A DNA stretch of 64,000 nucleotides from Ekhidna lutea (GCF_900188325.1 NZ_FZPD01000004.1:316501-380500); one strand, 5' to 3'; shown: positions 44,511 to 54,880, counted from the first letter of the stretch. Numbers and translations: made by a program. Notes: generated by a model from the letters alone, not told the origin.

Positions 44511-47500
44511 TTAACGTAAGATATACAGTTTACCAAAGCCATGCTTAAAAGCCCGATCAGCGCTGGTCGCTCGATGTTGCATCTTCTCACCATTCGATTT
44601 GATGAAAACTTTATAGAAATAAACGCCGTTTGCCAGCTGATCCCCAAATTCATCTCGTCCATCCCATGCGTAATTCGTTATGTTGTTACCAATTCGCACT
44701 GTTCCAATCTCATCTTGTGTGATTTCCCTTACAACCCGCCCTGACACTGTCATAATTTGAATTTTCATTTCATCCGGAATCTGACTTCCTGTTAATGTAA
44801 ATACAAACCGACAGTTGGTAGAGAACGGATTTGGATAGGGATAAAAATGGGTTATGGTAGATTCATTAATTACTTCAAAACTCACTTCGTAAGGCTCCTG
44901 TCCGGCTTGATTCCCAGCTTCATCCTGTGCTTGCACCTGAATTGAATGAACCCCATTTTCTAATGGCCCTGGCTGAAACTCCATTTGAAAATCTTGTTCC
45001 TCTGTTGCTGGCGTGTAGTTTAATCTTGGATCCGAGAAGTGGATGCGCTGAAATTGATTTTCATCCCCAGCCAGCTTCATTAATAGGTTAACACCTATTG
45101 TATCATTTTTTACAATAAATGGATTATCGTCTCGCATTTTTATAACTATGCTAGGATTAGGTGACACCACATCACCATCTATGATATGGTATCCATCAAA
45201 AGTTACATCCAGAATTGGGTTTGTTTCATCGGCTTTTACTTCAATATAGTTAGCTAGCGTTAGTCTATTATTTGCCGTATAGGCCTCATTTTCATTTGCC
45301 AACACCTCCACTATCAAACTATTCGATCCATCTAAATTGAATGAAGGAAAACTAGTGGTAAATCGAGACGTATCTCCGGCAAGTGCCGGTGCAATCTTAA
45401 AACTTGACTCAGTAACAGATCCGGAATTCTGATTGATTAAAGTAGCCATAACACTTAAGGAATCTGAAAAGTCTACGGTGGAAGGATTATAAAAATAAAA
45501 GTCTCTTTGAATTTCCTCTCCCTCCATTATTGTGGTTATAGTCTTTCCATCAGGCAATAATATTCCTTCAGGTGGATATTGATAGTTTACCTCCCAGAAA
45601 TTGAGTTGGGGTGGAGTTTGATCCGTCTCATCATCAAAAGAAAATGAAAGTTCCAATTGAGGGTATAACACTGGGTCAGTACCTGCAATATCAATGCTTT
45701 CAGCTCGCGCACGGGTGTGTAAAGTCGTAAGGTTTCCGTCAGGATCAACACCATATACTTCAATGCTAATATTATCATTCGTCTCCTCTGAAATATTGTA
45801 CGAAAACAACTCCCAATTTAAAGCCGGGCCTATTCGTCTGCTTCGTATTTCGCCGCTTATAAACTTGCCCACAACCTCATCTTGTAAATCAATACTTTGC
45901 TGAGTACGAGGGGTAGCTGACCCATTATCAACCACTATCGTTGCTGCCCCTGGTGAATCTCCTTTGCGACCTAAAAAAATAACCGGCTGTCCATCTTCAA
46001 GTGAGCCAATCGTTCCCCCACTCACTCCCAAAGATTCAAGGGTAGCAATTACTGGTGCATCCCAAGCCGAATAATTAATGTTTCCGATATTGAACATAAC
46101 AATCATGTCTCCATCTCTCATATTGTCCACCAGGACTTGCAGTCTCCTTTCTGCACCAATCAAATCTTGCTCCCTAAACTGATAGATACGCTGTGGTATA
46201 CGCCCACACACCTCACGATTAAAAACATCAACCTGGCTGGCTTCAATAGGTCGGTAAGGATCACCGCTTTCTTTATCAAAAGCTATCGCATTAAATGTGT
46301 TTGTTTCACAAACAGGATCCAGTGGATTAGAAGTAACAAAGAAATTTACACCCCCAATTATTGCTTCAAGATCTTCATAGGTGAAAGTGGAGTTATCTAT
46401 CCCATAAGTGAAAATATCCACGGAGGTAGTATTTTCAATAAACTCCCATTGGTTAGTGGTTTGATTATACTGAATGCCTGAAATCTCTTCCCTCTCAACC
46501 TGCTCCGGATCATATTGACCCCAACCTTCCTGCAATCCATTCACAAATGTAAATGAGCTCTCAACCCACTCATTGGCCTCATCTGGTTCGGGATTGGCAT
46601 ATCTAGTACGCCAATAAACGGTGGATGAATCCGGGAGAGTGAAAGCAGAAAAATCAAATGACTGCCTTGCTACAACTTCTGCTGTAACAGTAAAAGTCCG
46701 ATGGTTTGGCCCTAAGAAGTTTGATTGTGTATCAATTTCAAGATCGTAACTCCGTTCATCTTCCAACAGATTACTTGACTGCCAGATGAACTCTACATTG
46801 CTGTCTGATTGGGTTCCATTATCCGGTGGGTACAAATGAGCAGTATTACCACTGTATATAGTAAGCTCATGTGTAGCTGTATTATTAGATTCATTCAATT
46901 CCTCTGTGCCATTCTCTGGATCCAGAATGACGGTAAATAGATTTTGCCCACTGTTGTTTACGATAGGATCATTTTGAATATAAAATTCAAGTGTATCCTG
47001 TCGGAGAACCCTATCAAACCGCTTTACATAAAATTCCTGAGCTCCGTTTGGTAATGTACGGTTTACTTGAATGATTAAGGAATCAAGAACAGACCGTCCG
47101 AAATTTTTCACAATGACATCAATCTTAAATGAATCCTGAGTAGCAAGAATTTCATTTGCATTAATTGCACTCGAAATAATTGAGCTATTGTTTATCTCAT
47201 AATCGGGATGATCTGCCCCAAACAATCGCAATGCCGGATCTCCCTGCAGCGTCATTTGCTGTACCTGAGTAAGGTTGATGTTGGACGTCCCATATTCATC
47301 TAAATAACGACGGGAAACTTCTCCAATCACACTCCCTATGGACTCTCCTATAAATACATCATCACCATAACCCAACCCATAAAATAAATCACTCCATCTT
47401 TTTAATGTTGAGGAAAGTGCAACATCCGCATGAGCCATGAATGCAATAGCCCCTAAATCCGGAGTTATCATCCAGTCCTCTCCAAACGTAAAACCCCCTC

Positions 47501-49481
47501 CGTAAATCTCCCCGGCCTTACATCCATTGACAAGAAACATCGGATACTTCCCTTTATTTGAGAAACCAAAAGATGGATCGCTGACACTACCGATTTCTAT
47601 ATCTGTTACAGCTCCGCTGGAGTGCCCGAAAAAAGTAATATATCCAACACCCTGGTTCACTCTATCGGCGACATCAATGAATTCTACTGCTTCACTGGAT
47701 ATTTTGCTGGTATTGAAAGCCCTACCCCCAATAAAATCCTGTTCAAGGATGCCAGTGAAACCTTGAACGATATTTATAAATGAATTTATCTCTGCCTCAC
47801 TTACACCTCCACTTAGCTGTAAAAAATCCTTTCTAAAAAGATTATTAAAAGGCAAAGACTCCATTTCTATGACCTTATTGAGGTATGCTGTCACATCAGC
47901 CGGTTCAAAGGCATTAAGTCTTCCTATAGGTATACCCGGAACCTGAGGGTCAGAACCGATACCAAGTGTAAACATCAGGTCACTTCCCGGAAGTCCATAT
48001 GTAGGCACATTCACTCCCTCCTGAGTACCTCGATAATAATTATTATTTAATGTGAAACCTTTCCCAATCAAAAACACATTGCTCACATCATTTTGATTGT
48101 TTGCATCAATGATGAAATTTCTAATTGCCAATGGAGAAGGGTCTCCATAACTATATAAGTTAAACAGGTCACTTATGTTCGCGATCTGAACATTATGATT
48201 ACCTCCCGCTACCGAAGACCTGTAGTTTGCATAATCAGCAACCGGATCTCCTGACGTCCGAAGGTCTTGATGACTTACGATTAAGTAATCCTTATTACTA
48301 AGATCAAAATTTAGAAGAGTCACTTCCTCGATAGCTTCAATTGAAAGAGGTGTTGTTACTGCTAAAATCTTATCACCGGAAACTGCATTTGGTGCAACAA
48401 CTTCAACGCGATCTGAAAAATTAGTCGTCGCGAGTCGTACTGAGTTAATCGGATCTGTAATATCAAATAGCCTTGTACCGTCGGCATTTGTGGTTGGAAT
48501 TTGAAGCCACGCTTTTGTATCGGGTGCATTTAGTGTAAAGACTTTGTTTTCATTAGTACCAAGCTCGATGGTCTGTGGAAACTTGATTTGAACATAAGCC
48601 ACAGAAATACGCTCAGCAGCCTCTGGAAATCCTTCAGCTGTAATACGAACAACGAACGCTCCTTCTGAACCTACATTGGCCTCATCGAATGAAACAGAAT
48701 GAAACTCTTTACCCCAACCACTAAACTCCACATTTGATAAAACTCCCAAAGAGCCTGTATTTGGACCCACAGAAATTTCAACATTGTGATTGAGGCTATT
48801 ACCCCCCACCAATACTGTCTCCAATACTGGATTGGTACCTGAGATTTCAAAGTCTTCAAGATTGAAATTGAAGTCTTTTGATACATTTTTGGATTGAAAA
48901 TCACCAGTCCATCCTTCACCATTGTCATATTTGCTAAGGCTAAAGGCAGAACCAGCTCCAAACTTTGCTCCCGAGGCATAATTGGATGTGAATAGCTGAA
49001 TCGTGTCCTCAATGTGAAAAGCCTCCGGGGTTAATCCGGTAGTGTTTTTGTCGGTGGAGAAAGTCATCCGCTTTGCGCTTTCATTCCCAAGTTTATAGGT
49101 AAGGAAGTAAGTGGCTGAATCTGAAAACAAATTATAAAATGTATGTGATTGGTCACCAACTTCATAAAGCGGAGAGTCACTTTCGCCATTATTTCTCTGT
49201 CCATAAAACTCCAGGTAGTTTAAAGTTCCATCGCTATTTGCATTAACATTGAGGGCTACCTCCTCTCCTCTTCTAAATAGTTGGACTCTGCTAGCCGGAA
49301 CACTGCTTAACGGGAAGCCCACTGCCTGTAGTTCTTCTTGTGTCACTCGGTAAAATCCATCCTCAGCTATTTTTATTTTATAATAGGATTGATTGAAATC
49401 AATCCATTCGTTTCCCATCTGACCAACCGCTAAGAAACTAATCATGCTAATTAGTATCGCTATGAGTCTATTTCTCCACAT
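44511..49481 (-). CDS. PorU-like C25 (gingipain-type) peptidase of the type IX secretion system, long form
   Basis: 1656 aa from the ATG at 49481; a TTG three codons upstream is a weaker alternative. Signal peptide, then an N-terminal beta-rich region. The C25 peptidase domain (about 400-770) has the candidate dyad His620 (TFFGHSSG) and Cys654 (LVNGCKAG), a spacing of 34, close to gingipains. Following Ig/CARDB-like domains, the C-terminus (about 1550-1656) is FlgD-like with YPNPFS and ANGVYFYK, similar to type A sorting domains. PorU is the sortase that removes C-terminal secretion signals and attaches A-LPS; this protein is several hundred residues longer than typical PorU and matches the PorU2-type variants. 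It overlaps the PorV-like gene by 14 bp. Confidence 0.85.
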   Translation of the reverse strand: MWRNRLIAILISMISFLAVGQMGNEWIDFNQSYYKIKIAEDGFYRVTQEELQAVGFPLSSVPASRVQLFRRGEEVALNVNANSDGTLNYLEFYGQRNNGESDSPLYEVGDQSHTFYNLFSDSATYFLTYKLGNESAKRMTFSTDKNTTGLTPEAFHIEDTIQLFTSNYASGAKFGAGSAFSLSKYDNGEGWTGDFQSKNVSKDFNFNLEDFEISGTNPVLETVLVGGNSLNHNVEISVGPNTGSLGVLSNVEFSGWGKEFHSVSFDEANVGSEGAFVVRITAEGFPEAAERISVAYVQIKFPQTIELGTNENKVFTLNAPDTKAWLQIPTTNADGTRLFDITDPINSVRLATTNFSDRVEVVAPNAVSGDKILAVTTPLSIEAIEEVTLLNFDLSNKDYLIVSHQDLRTSGDPVADYANYRSSVAGGNHNVQIANISDLFNLYSYGDPSPLAIRNFIIDANNQNDVSNVFLIGKGFTLNNNYYRGTQEGVNVPTYGLPGSDLMFTLGIGSDPQVPGIPIGRLNAFEPADVTAYLNKVIEMESLPFNNLFRKDFLQLSGGVSEAEINSFINIVQGFTGILEQDFIGGRAFNTSKISSEAVEFIDVADRVNQGVGYITFFGHSSGAVTDIEIGSVSDPSFGFSNKGKYPMFLVNGCKAGEIYGGGFTFGEDWMITPDLGAIAFMAHADVALSSTLKRWSDLFYGLGYGDDVFIGESIGSVIGEVSRRYLDEYGTSNINLTQVQQMTLQGDPALRLFGADHPDYEINNSSIISSAINANEILATQDSFKIDVIVKNFGRSVLDSLIIQVNRTLPNGAQEFYVKRFDRVLRQDTLEFYIQNDPIVNNSGQNLFTVILDPENGTEELNESNNTATHELTIYSGNTAHLYPPDNGTQSDSNVEFIWQSSNLLEDERSYDLEIDTQSNFLGPNHRTFTVTAEVVARQSFDFSAFTLPDSSTVYWRTRYANPEPDEANEWVESSFTFVNGLQEGWGQYDPEQVEREEISGIQYNQTTNQWEFIENTTSVDIFTYGIDNSTFTYEDLEAIIGGVNFFVTSNPLDPVCETNTFNAIAFDKESGDPYRPIEASQVDVFNREVCGRIPQRIYQFREQDLIGAERRLQVLVDNMRDGDMIVMFNIGNINYSAWDAPVIATLESLGVSGGTIGSLEDGQPVIFLGRKGDSPGAATIVVDNGSATPRTQQSIDLQDEVVGKFISGEIRSRRIGPALNWELFSYNISEETNDNISIEVYGVDPDGNLTTLHTRARAESIDIAGTDPVLYPQLELSFSFDDETDQTPPQLNFWEVNYQYPPEGILLPDGKTITTIMEGEEIQRDFYFYNPSTVDFSDSLSVMATLINQNSGSVTESSFKIAPALAGDTSRFTTSFPSFNLDGSNSLIVEVLANENEAYTANNRLTLANYIEVKADETNPILDVTFDGYHIIDGDVVSPNPSIVIKMRDDNPFIVKNDTIGVNLLMKLAGDENQFQRIHFSDPRLNYTPATEEQDFQMEFQPGPLENGVHSIQVQAQDEAGNQAGQEPYEVSFEVINESTITHFYPYPNPFSTNCRFVFTLTGSQIPDEMKIQIMTVSGRVVREITQDEIGTVRIGNNITNYAWDGRDEFGDQLANGVYFYKVFIKSNGEKMQHRATSADRAFKHGFGKLYILR

Positions 49482-50562
49482 TGAAATCAACTTTTACTGA
49501 AAAAACATGTGAAAAGAGTCCGGGAGCCAAATCTCCAATATCGGTTAAAGCATAATCGATAGTGAGTTCTTTGATGGTTACACCTACCCCGAGATTTGGT
49601 TGGAAGGTCCATGATTTAGATCCATCAAAGTCTTTTATTTTTTGAAATTGATTTACACCGAACCTTAAAAAGGCTAATTTTTTGTAATCGAATGCTACAC
49701 CTGCCTTCGGGTCAAGAGAAATTAAATCACTTTTAACAAGCGTGTTCCGCTTACCATCAAACGTCATATCTATATCCAAGGAGCCCATCAAACCAAATTT
49801 TTCTGTCAACTCAAATTGCCGGGAAGCTCCAAATATCAATCGAGGTAATGTTATTTCTACCGAGTTGATTGGAACATTATTGCCAGTCAATGCATAAATC
49901 TCTTCTACTTCCTCAGCATTGTGAGACCAAGCGTTGAAGGTTCCGAGTATATCCCTGGCTACCAAACCAAATTGCCAGTTTTTCACAGATTTCTGCATGC
50001 CCATATCAAATCCAAATCCCCATGCCTTAGAGAAAGCACCTACCGTTCGATGAATAACTTTCAGATTTCCACCGGTCTCGATTCCTCCTAAAAAAGGAAG
50101 CTTACGCGCATATGAGACTAAAAATCCATAATCCGCTGAAGAGAAAAACTGGATATTATCATAATTTATTGAGCCATTTGCATCCACCAGAAATCTTGTG
50201 TCCGGTATATCATCAACAGAAAATCGAATAAGAGAAAGTGCAATTTTACTTTGGTCATCAACTGAAGTGGCGAATGCTGCATAATCGTAATTCGCCAACC
50301 CTCCGAAATAGGATGAGTGCATTAAAGCCATCTGATGGTCGGACTTCATTTTGTTAAGTCCAGCCGGATTCCAGTATCCGGCAGTCACATCATCTACAAA
50401 AGAAACAGCAGTAAACCCCATCCCAAACGAACGGGCACCAACACCAATGTTCATAAACTCATTGCTATACTTCGGCGTATTATCGCGAGAATCAGGTTCA
50501 TTCTGTGAATGTGCAGAATGAACGATTACCAGACCCAAAAATCCAACTAACAGGTATCTCAT
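49468..50562 (-). CDS. porV: PorV/PorQ-family outer-membrane protein (type IX secretion)
   Basis: 364 aa. Signal peptide ends HSAHSQ. The conserved N-terminal barrel motif IGVGARSFGMGFTAVSFVDDVTAGYWNPAGL identifies PorV/PorQ-family proteins, which are FadL-like barrels. PorV carries type IX cargo from the SprA translocon to the PorU sortase. The overlap with the PorU-like gene downstream supports PorV over PorQ. A separate canonical porV elsewhere in the genome cannot be excluded. Confidence 0.85.
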   Translation of the reverse strand: MRYLLVGFLGLVIVHSAHSQNEPDSRDNTPKYSNEFMNIGVGARSFGMGFTAVSFVDDVTAGYWNPAGLNKMKSDHQMALMHSSYFGGLANYDYAAFATSVDDQSKIALSLIRFSVDDIPDTRFLVDANGSINYDNIQFFSSADYGFLVSYARKLPFLGGIETGGNLKVIHRTVGAFSKAWGFGFDMGMQKSVKNWQFGLVARDILGTFNAWSHNAEEVEEIYALTGNNVPINSVEITLPRLIFGASRQFELTEKFGLMGSLDIDMTFDGKRNTLVKSDLISLDPKAGVAFDYKKLAFLRFGVNQFQKIKDFDGSKSWTFQPNLGVGVTIKELTIDYALTDIGDLAPGLFSHVFSVKVDFNVEK

Positions 50563-50823
50563 ACAAATAGAATCATTGGCAATTTAGCGATAGCCAACGG
50601 ATTGATATAGCGAACATTCGTTGAATAATATCTTATATACGACAAAGGTTTGAAAATCGTGTTTATATAATAAATCTAAGAATTCACATTACTATTTAAA
50701 GAGATTTAGTGTGTTTTGATATTTTTTCATAAAGTACTTGGCCATGCATAGTACCTTTCCGTATACAAGACCGAAACCTTACCATGTATAACACAAAGTT
50801 TGACCCGAAATGAGAAATGAAGC
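50563..50823. other. Divergent intergenic region porV / padR
   Basis: A 261-bp AT-rich gap with no open frame of note. TACCTTTC at 50752-50759 partly matches a -7 element for the PadR gene, and GTATAC and GTATA copies flank it, but no convincing operator can be fixed by eye. Confidence 0.4.
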
Positions 50824-51168
50824 ATGAATATTGAAAACACACAAGTTCAGATGAGAAAGGGTATCCTTGAGTTTTGCATTTTGCATATAATCTCGAGGGG
50901 AGAAGTCTACGCCTCCGATATGTTGGAGGAGCTCACTTCTGCCAAAATCATGGTAGTAGAAGGGACACTATATCCATTATTAACCCGCCTGAGAAAAGCA
51001 GGTCTTGTCGATTATAAATGGGTGGAATCCAAATCAGGACCGCCACGCAAATACTACACACTCACAAAAGACGGAGAAACATTTCTCGGAAGCCTGGATC
51101 AGACCTGGACCGAATTGGTATCCTCCACCAAAAAAATCATCGCGAACAAAAACACGAAGAAGAAATGA
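50824..51168 (+). CDS. PadR-family transcriptional regulator
   Basis: 114 aa. Winged helix with MRKGILEFCILHIISRGEVYASDMLEEL, VVEGTLYPLLTRLRKAGLVDYKW and the wing SGPPRKYYTLTKDGE, the canonical PadR sequence. Its TGA overlaps the ATG of the PspC-GIN gene (ATGA). The pairing is common in Bacteroidota, and the regulator probably controls the operon itself. Confidence 0.94.
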   Translation: MNIENTQVQMRKGILEFCILHIISRGEVYASDMLEELTSAKIMVVEGTLYPLLTRLRKAGLVDYKWVESKSGPPRKYYTLTKDGETFLGSLDQTWTELVSSTKKIIANKNTKKK

Positions 51169-53594
51169 AGAAGAATATAAGTATCAATATTGGCGGTATC
51201 ATCTTCCATATAGAGGAGGATGGATATGATAAACTCAAAAACTACCTTGATTCGATCAATAAATACTTCTCTTCCTTTGAAGACAGCAAAGAAATCATTG
51301 ATGATATTGAAGGAAGAATAGCTGAAATATTCCTATCTAAGCTTGAAGAAGGCAAACAAATCATTACTCCGGAAGATGTGAATGACCTGATTGCCACTAT
51401 GGGAACAACAAAGGATTTTGAAGCGTCTATAGAAAGCGAGCCTGAACCAGAGCCAAAAAAAGAGGAAGAAAAAGCCAAAGAAGAGCCGAAAGATGAACCA
51501 AAAGACTCTTACGAAAAAGCAAAGAGACTTTATAGGGACAGTAAGCGTAAAGTCATAGGTGGTGTAGCTGCGGGTATTGCCAACTATTTCGGGATAGATC
51601 CGATCTGGGTTCGCTTGCTTATGCTCGCATTCCTATTCAATATCTTTTTCTGGGGACTAAGTGGTTTTATATTCCTGACCTATATCATCCTATGGATTGC
51701 CATACCAGCCAGTGATAAACTGGAAGATGATAAAGCCATCAAAAAGCTATTCAGAAGTACCGATGATCGAGTATTAGGTGGTGTTTCCGGTGGTATTGCA
51801 TCCTATTTCGGGACAGACCCTGTGGTTATAAGAGTGCTATTCGTAGTATCTATTTTCCTAGGTGGCGCGGGGCTTTTGGCCTATATCATCCTATGGATCA
51901 TAACTCCTGAAGCAAAATCCATTACAGAGAAAATGCAAATGCAGGGTGAACCTGTGACTATCTCCAACATTGAAGAAAATGTAAAGAAAAGTCTGAATGT
52001 AAAAGAAGGGGAGGAAAATGTATTTGTAAAAATCCTTCTTTTCCCTTTCCGCTTGATTGCCATCATCTTCAAGGCCTTGGGAGAAATCCTCGGCCCACTA
52101 CTTAAATTTAGCATAGAAGCATTACGTATTGCAGTAGGAGTTTTCCTTGTATTTCTTGGGTTCGTCCTAATGATATGCTTTACCATTTCTTTAGCGGTAT
52201 TACTCGGAGTGGGGGGAGCAATGGATGCCTGGGTTCACTTTGGTGATTTTCCTGCTCAGGAGCTATTCAGTTCATTAAGTACTGTAGCAATTATTTCATG
52301 CTATATCACATCGATGGTGCCATCGTTAGCCATCCTTCTGGTTGGACTGATTGTAATCACCAAGAAAAAGGTGACAAGTGCCTTTGTAGCCTGGGGTCTG
52401 TTCGGATTATGGCTCTTAGGAATGATTGGATTGGCTGTATCGGTCCCTTCGATAATTAGAAATTATAGCGTTGAGGGCACATACCAGGAAGAGCGAAGGT
52501 TTGCGTTGAACGAAGGAATCACTGAATTGAAATTCAACGAGTTGGATTGGGACTCTTATAACAGTGTAGATCTTAAAATCCGAGGGCATGAAGATTCAGC
52601 AGTCTACTTATTGGAACTTGAATTTGATGCACGTGGATATTCAAGAACCAATGCCAAAGAGAACGGTGAAGCTGTAGACTATGTAGTGACTCAGGAAGGG
52701 GATGACTTCTACTTTGACTCAGAGATCACTTTTGGTGATGCTCCATTCCGTTTCCAGGATGTGGAGGCTACCTTCTACATTCCCTATGGAAAAGTTTTCC
52801 GAATGGATTACGATCTGAGAAAAATCCTCAGAAACACGCTTTGGATGCATGGATATAATGCCGGTGATATGGGCGACAATGATTGGGTTTTTGATGAAGA
52901 TGGGCTGAGATGCCTGACTTGCGACAATTCAAAACGAAAATCTAAAAGAGGTGCATATAGTTCCGATTCTCAGAGCTATGAATTCTCAGATTTTGATGAA
53001 GTGGTTCTGATTTCACTTTTTGATTTTCAAGTAACCAGAGGAAATAATTACGCTGTAAGGCTGGAGGGAGATGACGATGACCTGGACGAGGTGTACTTGC
53101 AGCAAAACGGAGATGAGCTGGAAATCCGGTACGGAAGAAATACTGACTGGTGGAAAAACAGGAAAAGAAGAGATAAAATCAAAGTTTTCATAGAAATGCC
53201 GGAACTGGAATACCTTAAAGCCACCGGGGCATGTGAGGGGGAAATTCGGAATTTTGAGGGTTCAGATATTGAACTCGATATTGAGGGTGCATCAGAAGTA
53301 TGGGCTGATTTAGATGCTGAAAACCTGCGAGTTGACCTAACCGGAGCATCAGAACTAATCCTGGTAGGAAGAGGTACAGATCTTAAAGCAGACTTGTCGG
53401 GAGCGTCAGAGTTAGACGCATTTAACTTCATTGTCGAAGATGCTAATATCAATGCAAATGGAGCATCTACAGCTAAAGTATATGTGAAAAATGAGTTGGA
53501 GGCAGATGCCTCAGGAGCTAGTAAAGTACGTTATCGAGGAGATGCGCGGGTCTCCTCTGACAGCAATGGCCTTAGCTCAATTCGAAAGGACTAA
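51165..53594 (+). CDS. Double PspC-domain membrane protein with C-terminal GIN (DUF2807) domain
   Basis: 809 aa from the ATG at 51165, inside the PadR stop; a longer frame from 51018 is rejected. The N-terminal 100 residues (MKKNISINIGGIIFHIEEDGYDK) resemble a HAAS-like cytoplasmic helical domain and end in a Glu/Lys-rich linker. Two PspC domains (RKVIGGVAAGIANYFG and DRVLGGVSGGIASYFG) are followed by more transmembrane segments (about 280-430). The C-terminal extracytoplasmic part ends in a GIN beta-helix with GAS repeats (IEGASEVWA, LTGASELIL, LSGASELDA, ANGASTAKV, ASGASKVRY). Probably an envelope-stress sensor. Function unproven. Confidence 0.88.
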   Translation: MKKNISINIGGIIFHIEEDGYDKLKNYLDSINKYFSSFEDSKEIIDDIEGRIAEIFLSKLEEGKQIITPEDVNDLIATMGTTKDFEASIESEPEPEPKKEEEKAKEEPKDEPKDSYEKAKRLYRDSKRKVIGGVAAGIANYFGIDPIWVRLLMLAFLFNIFFWGLSGFIFLTYIILWIAIPASDKLEDDKAIKKLFRSTDDRVLGGVSGGIASYFGTDPVVIRVLFVVSIFLGGAGLLAYIILWIITPEAKSITEKMQMQGEPVTISNIEENVKKSLNVKEGEENVFVKILLFPFRLIAIIFKALGEILGPLLKFSIEALRIAVGVFLVFLGFVLMICFTISLAVLLGVGGAMDAWVHFGDFPAQELFSSLSTVAIISCYITSMVPSLAILLVGLIVITKKKVTSAFVAWGLFGLWLLGMIGLAVSVPSIIRNYSVEGTYQEERRFALNEGITELKFNELDWDSYNSVDLKIRGHEDSAVYLLELEFDARGYSRTNAKENGEAVDYVVTQEGDDFYFDSEITFGDAPFRFQDVEATFYIPYGKVFRMDYDLRKILRNTLWMHGYNAGDMGDNDWVFDEDGLRCLTCDNSKRKSKRGAYSSDSQSYEFSDFDEVVLISLFDFQVTRGNNYAVRLEGDDDDLDEVYLQQNGDELEIRYGRNTDWWKNRKRRDKIKVFIEMPELEYLKATGACEGEIRNFEGSDIELDIEGASEVWADLDAENLRVDLTGASELILVGRGTDLKADLSGASELDAFNFIVEDANINANGASTAKVYVKNELEADASGASKVRYRGDARVSSDSNGLSSIRKD

Positions 53595-53648
53595 AGATAT
53601 CTAACTGGTCGAGAGTCAAGAATTTGGCTCAGTCATTTAGGTTTTGGT

Positions 53649-53682
53649 ATCCTCTGCTTTTGGTCGGGCAGAGGATTTTTTT
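53649..53682 (+). terminator. Rho-independent terminator after the PspC-GIN gene
   Basis: A perfect 9-bp stem ATCCTCTGC / GCAGAGGAT with a 10-nt loop, followed by seven T. The end touches the stop of the convergent monooxygenase gene. Confidence 0.88.
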
Positions 53683-53971
53683 ATTGCTGATCAAGCGAAT
53701 AAGCTACGGGCTTGCCTCCGAATAACACTTTCGTCTTAGCCCAGGTGTCTTCGAAAAGTGGGGAATGACGATATTTTTCAAGATCATCTTCACTCTCCCA
53801 TTTACTGAATGTATAGTAAACATGATCCAGCTTCGCATCCTTGCATAATTCTAAGTGATTGCATCCGGGGAAAGTGGCTATTTTCTCTTTAACTGTTTCA
53901 AATAATGCTAAAAATTCAACTACTTTTTGTGGATCAAAGTCCATTCGGACAATTCTTATAAGCATAATCAA
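53681..53971 (-). CDS. Antibiotic biosynthesis monooxygenase (ABM)-domain protein
   Basis: 96 aa dimeric ferredoxin-like ABM fold (MIRIVRMDFDPQKVVEFLALFETVKEKIATFPGCNHLELCKDAKLDHVYYTFSKWESEDDLEKYRHSPLFEDTWAKTKVLF pattern of conserved Trp/Tyr and His). The family ranges from quinol monooxygenases to heme-degrading enzymes. No specific substrate. It overlaps the SAM hydrolase gene by 4 bp. Confidence 0.82.
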   Translation of the reverse strand: MIMLIRIVRMDFDPQKVVEFLALFETVKEKIATFPGCNHLELCKDAKLDHVYYTFSKWESEDDLEKYRHSPLFEDTWAKTKVLFGGKPVAYSLDQQ

Positions 53972-54744
53972 TTCGTTGTAAATTCAATAAGTACCGGTGA
54001 ATCAGTAGATAGTCCCAGTAGTTCAGAAGCATTCCCTTTATTGATACCAATTTGAAGCTGGCCATTGGAATTAAACAGAACAAAACAATCACCGGACTCT
54101 ACGTCACTAAAATAGCTATGCAGACCTTGAAACTGTTCTCTCCCAAACCGAATGACATACCTCACCCCGGCACCATTAATCTCTAAAATTTTCTCAAACT
54201 CCGTCCTATTGATATTTGTTATCAGGTTTCCGTAATGATCCACCGACACTACATGACCTGCAATTTCTCTTTTCGTCACCTTCAACTGCCGGGCGAATAG
54301 CTCTGTCATTTCATTAACCACCGTTCCAACATCCTTAAGGGATTTGCCGTTTGCAAGCTGGAGTGCCGTCTTAGCGAGTACGTCTTTAGCAGGAAAAGTA
54401 GATTGGCCATTTTCTAAAACAGCAATTGTGTCCGGTTTTTTATCTGAAATCAAGCTAAAAATTCCAGAATCAAATCCCACAAACAGGTGGCCTTCCAATT
54501 CGATGGCTAGTGCTCTCGACTTTTCTCTCATGGCGTCTACCGCCACAATGTGAACGGTCTTCCCTGGAAAATCCTTATATACACTACGGAGCACATTTGC
54601 AGCATGAGAAATATCAAATGGCCGGATGTCATGCGTGATATCAGTGATGGGCTGAGAGGGTAACTCTGAGACAATGGCTGCCTTCACAGCAGCCACATAG
54701 TGGTCTACCGTCCCGAAATCAGACATGAAAGTGATTAGCGCCAT
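53968..54744 (-). CDS. SAM hydrolase (SAM hydroxide adenosyltransferase, DUF62)
   Basis: 258 aa. N-terminal LITFMSDFGTVDHYVAAVKAAI, ITDITHDIRPFDISHAANVL and VHIVAVDAMRE (VxxxDPxV-like), and C-terminal FVLFNSNGQLQIGINKGNASELL. These are the family hallmarks of SAM-chlorinase/fluorinase relatives that use water and yield adenosine and methionine. It is the first gene of a two-gene minus-strand operon, divergent from phoH. Confidence 0.92.
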   Translation of the reverse strand: MALITFMSDFGTVDHYVAAVKAAIVSELPSQPITDITHDIRPFDISHAANVLRSVYKDFPGKTVHIVAVDAMREKSRALAIELEGHLFVGFDSGIFSLISDKKPDTIAVLENGQSTFPAKDVLAKTALQLANGKSLKDVGTVVNEMTELFARQLKVTKREIAGHVVSVDHYGNLITNINRTEFEKILEINGAGVRYVIRFGREQFQGLHSYFSDVESGDCFVLFNSNGQLQIGINKGNASELLGLSTDSPVLIEFTTN

Positions 54745-54880
54745 TTGAGGGATTTTCAGCTTACATTTGTTCTTACAAAGCTATATATTTTACTCACACA
54801 GTGAGTTCATAAACCACTGGGTTTAGCTCAAAAAAACGCCATAAAAACAGAAATAAAATGATGCGTTATAATGAGAACTT

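Noticed and set aside
46137-46481. 114-codon open frame opposite the PorU-like gene
   Set aside because: Lies entirely antisense to a conserved 1656-aa protein, with no recognisable domain.
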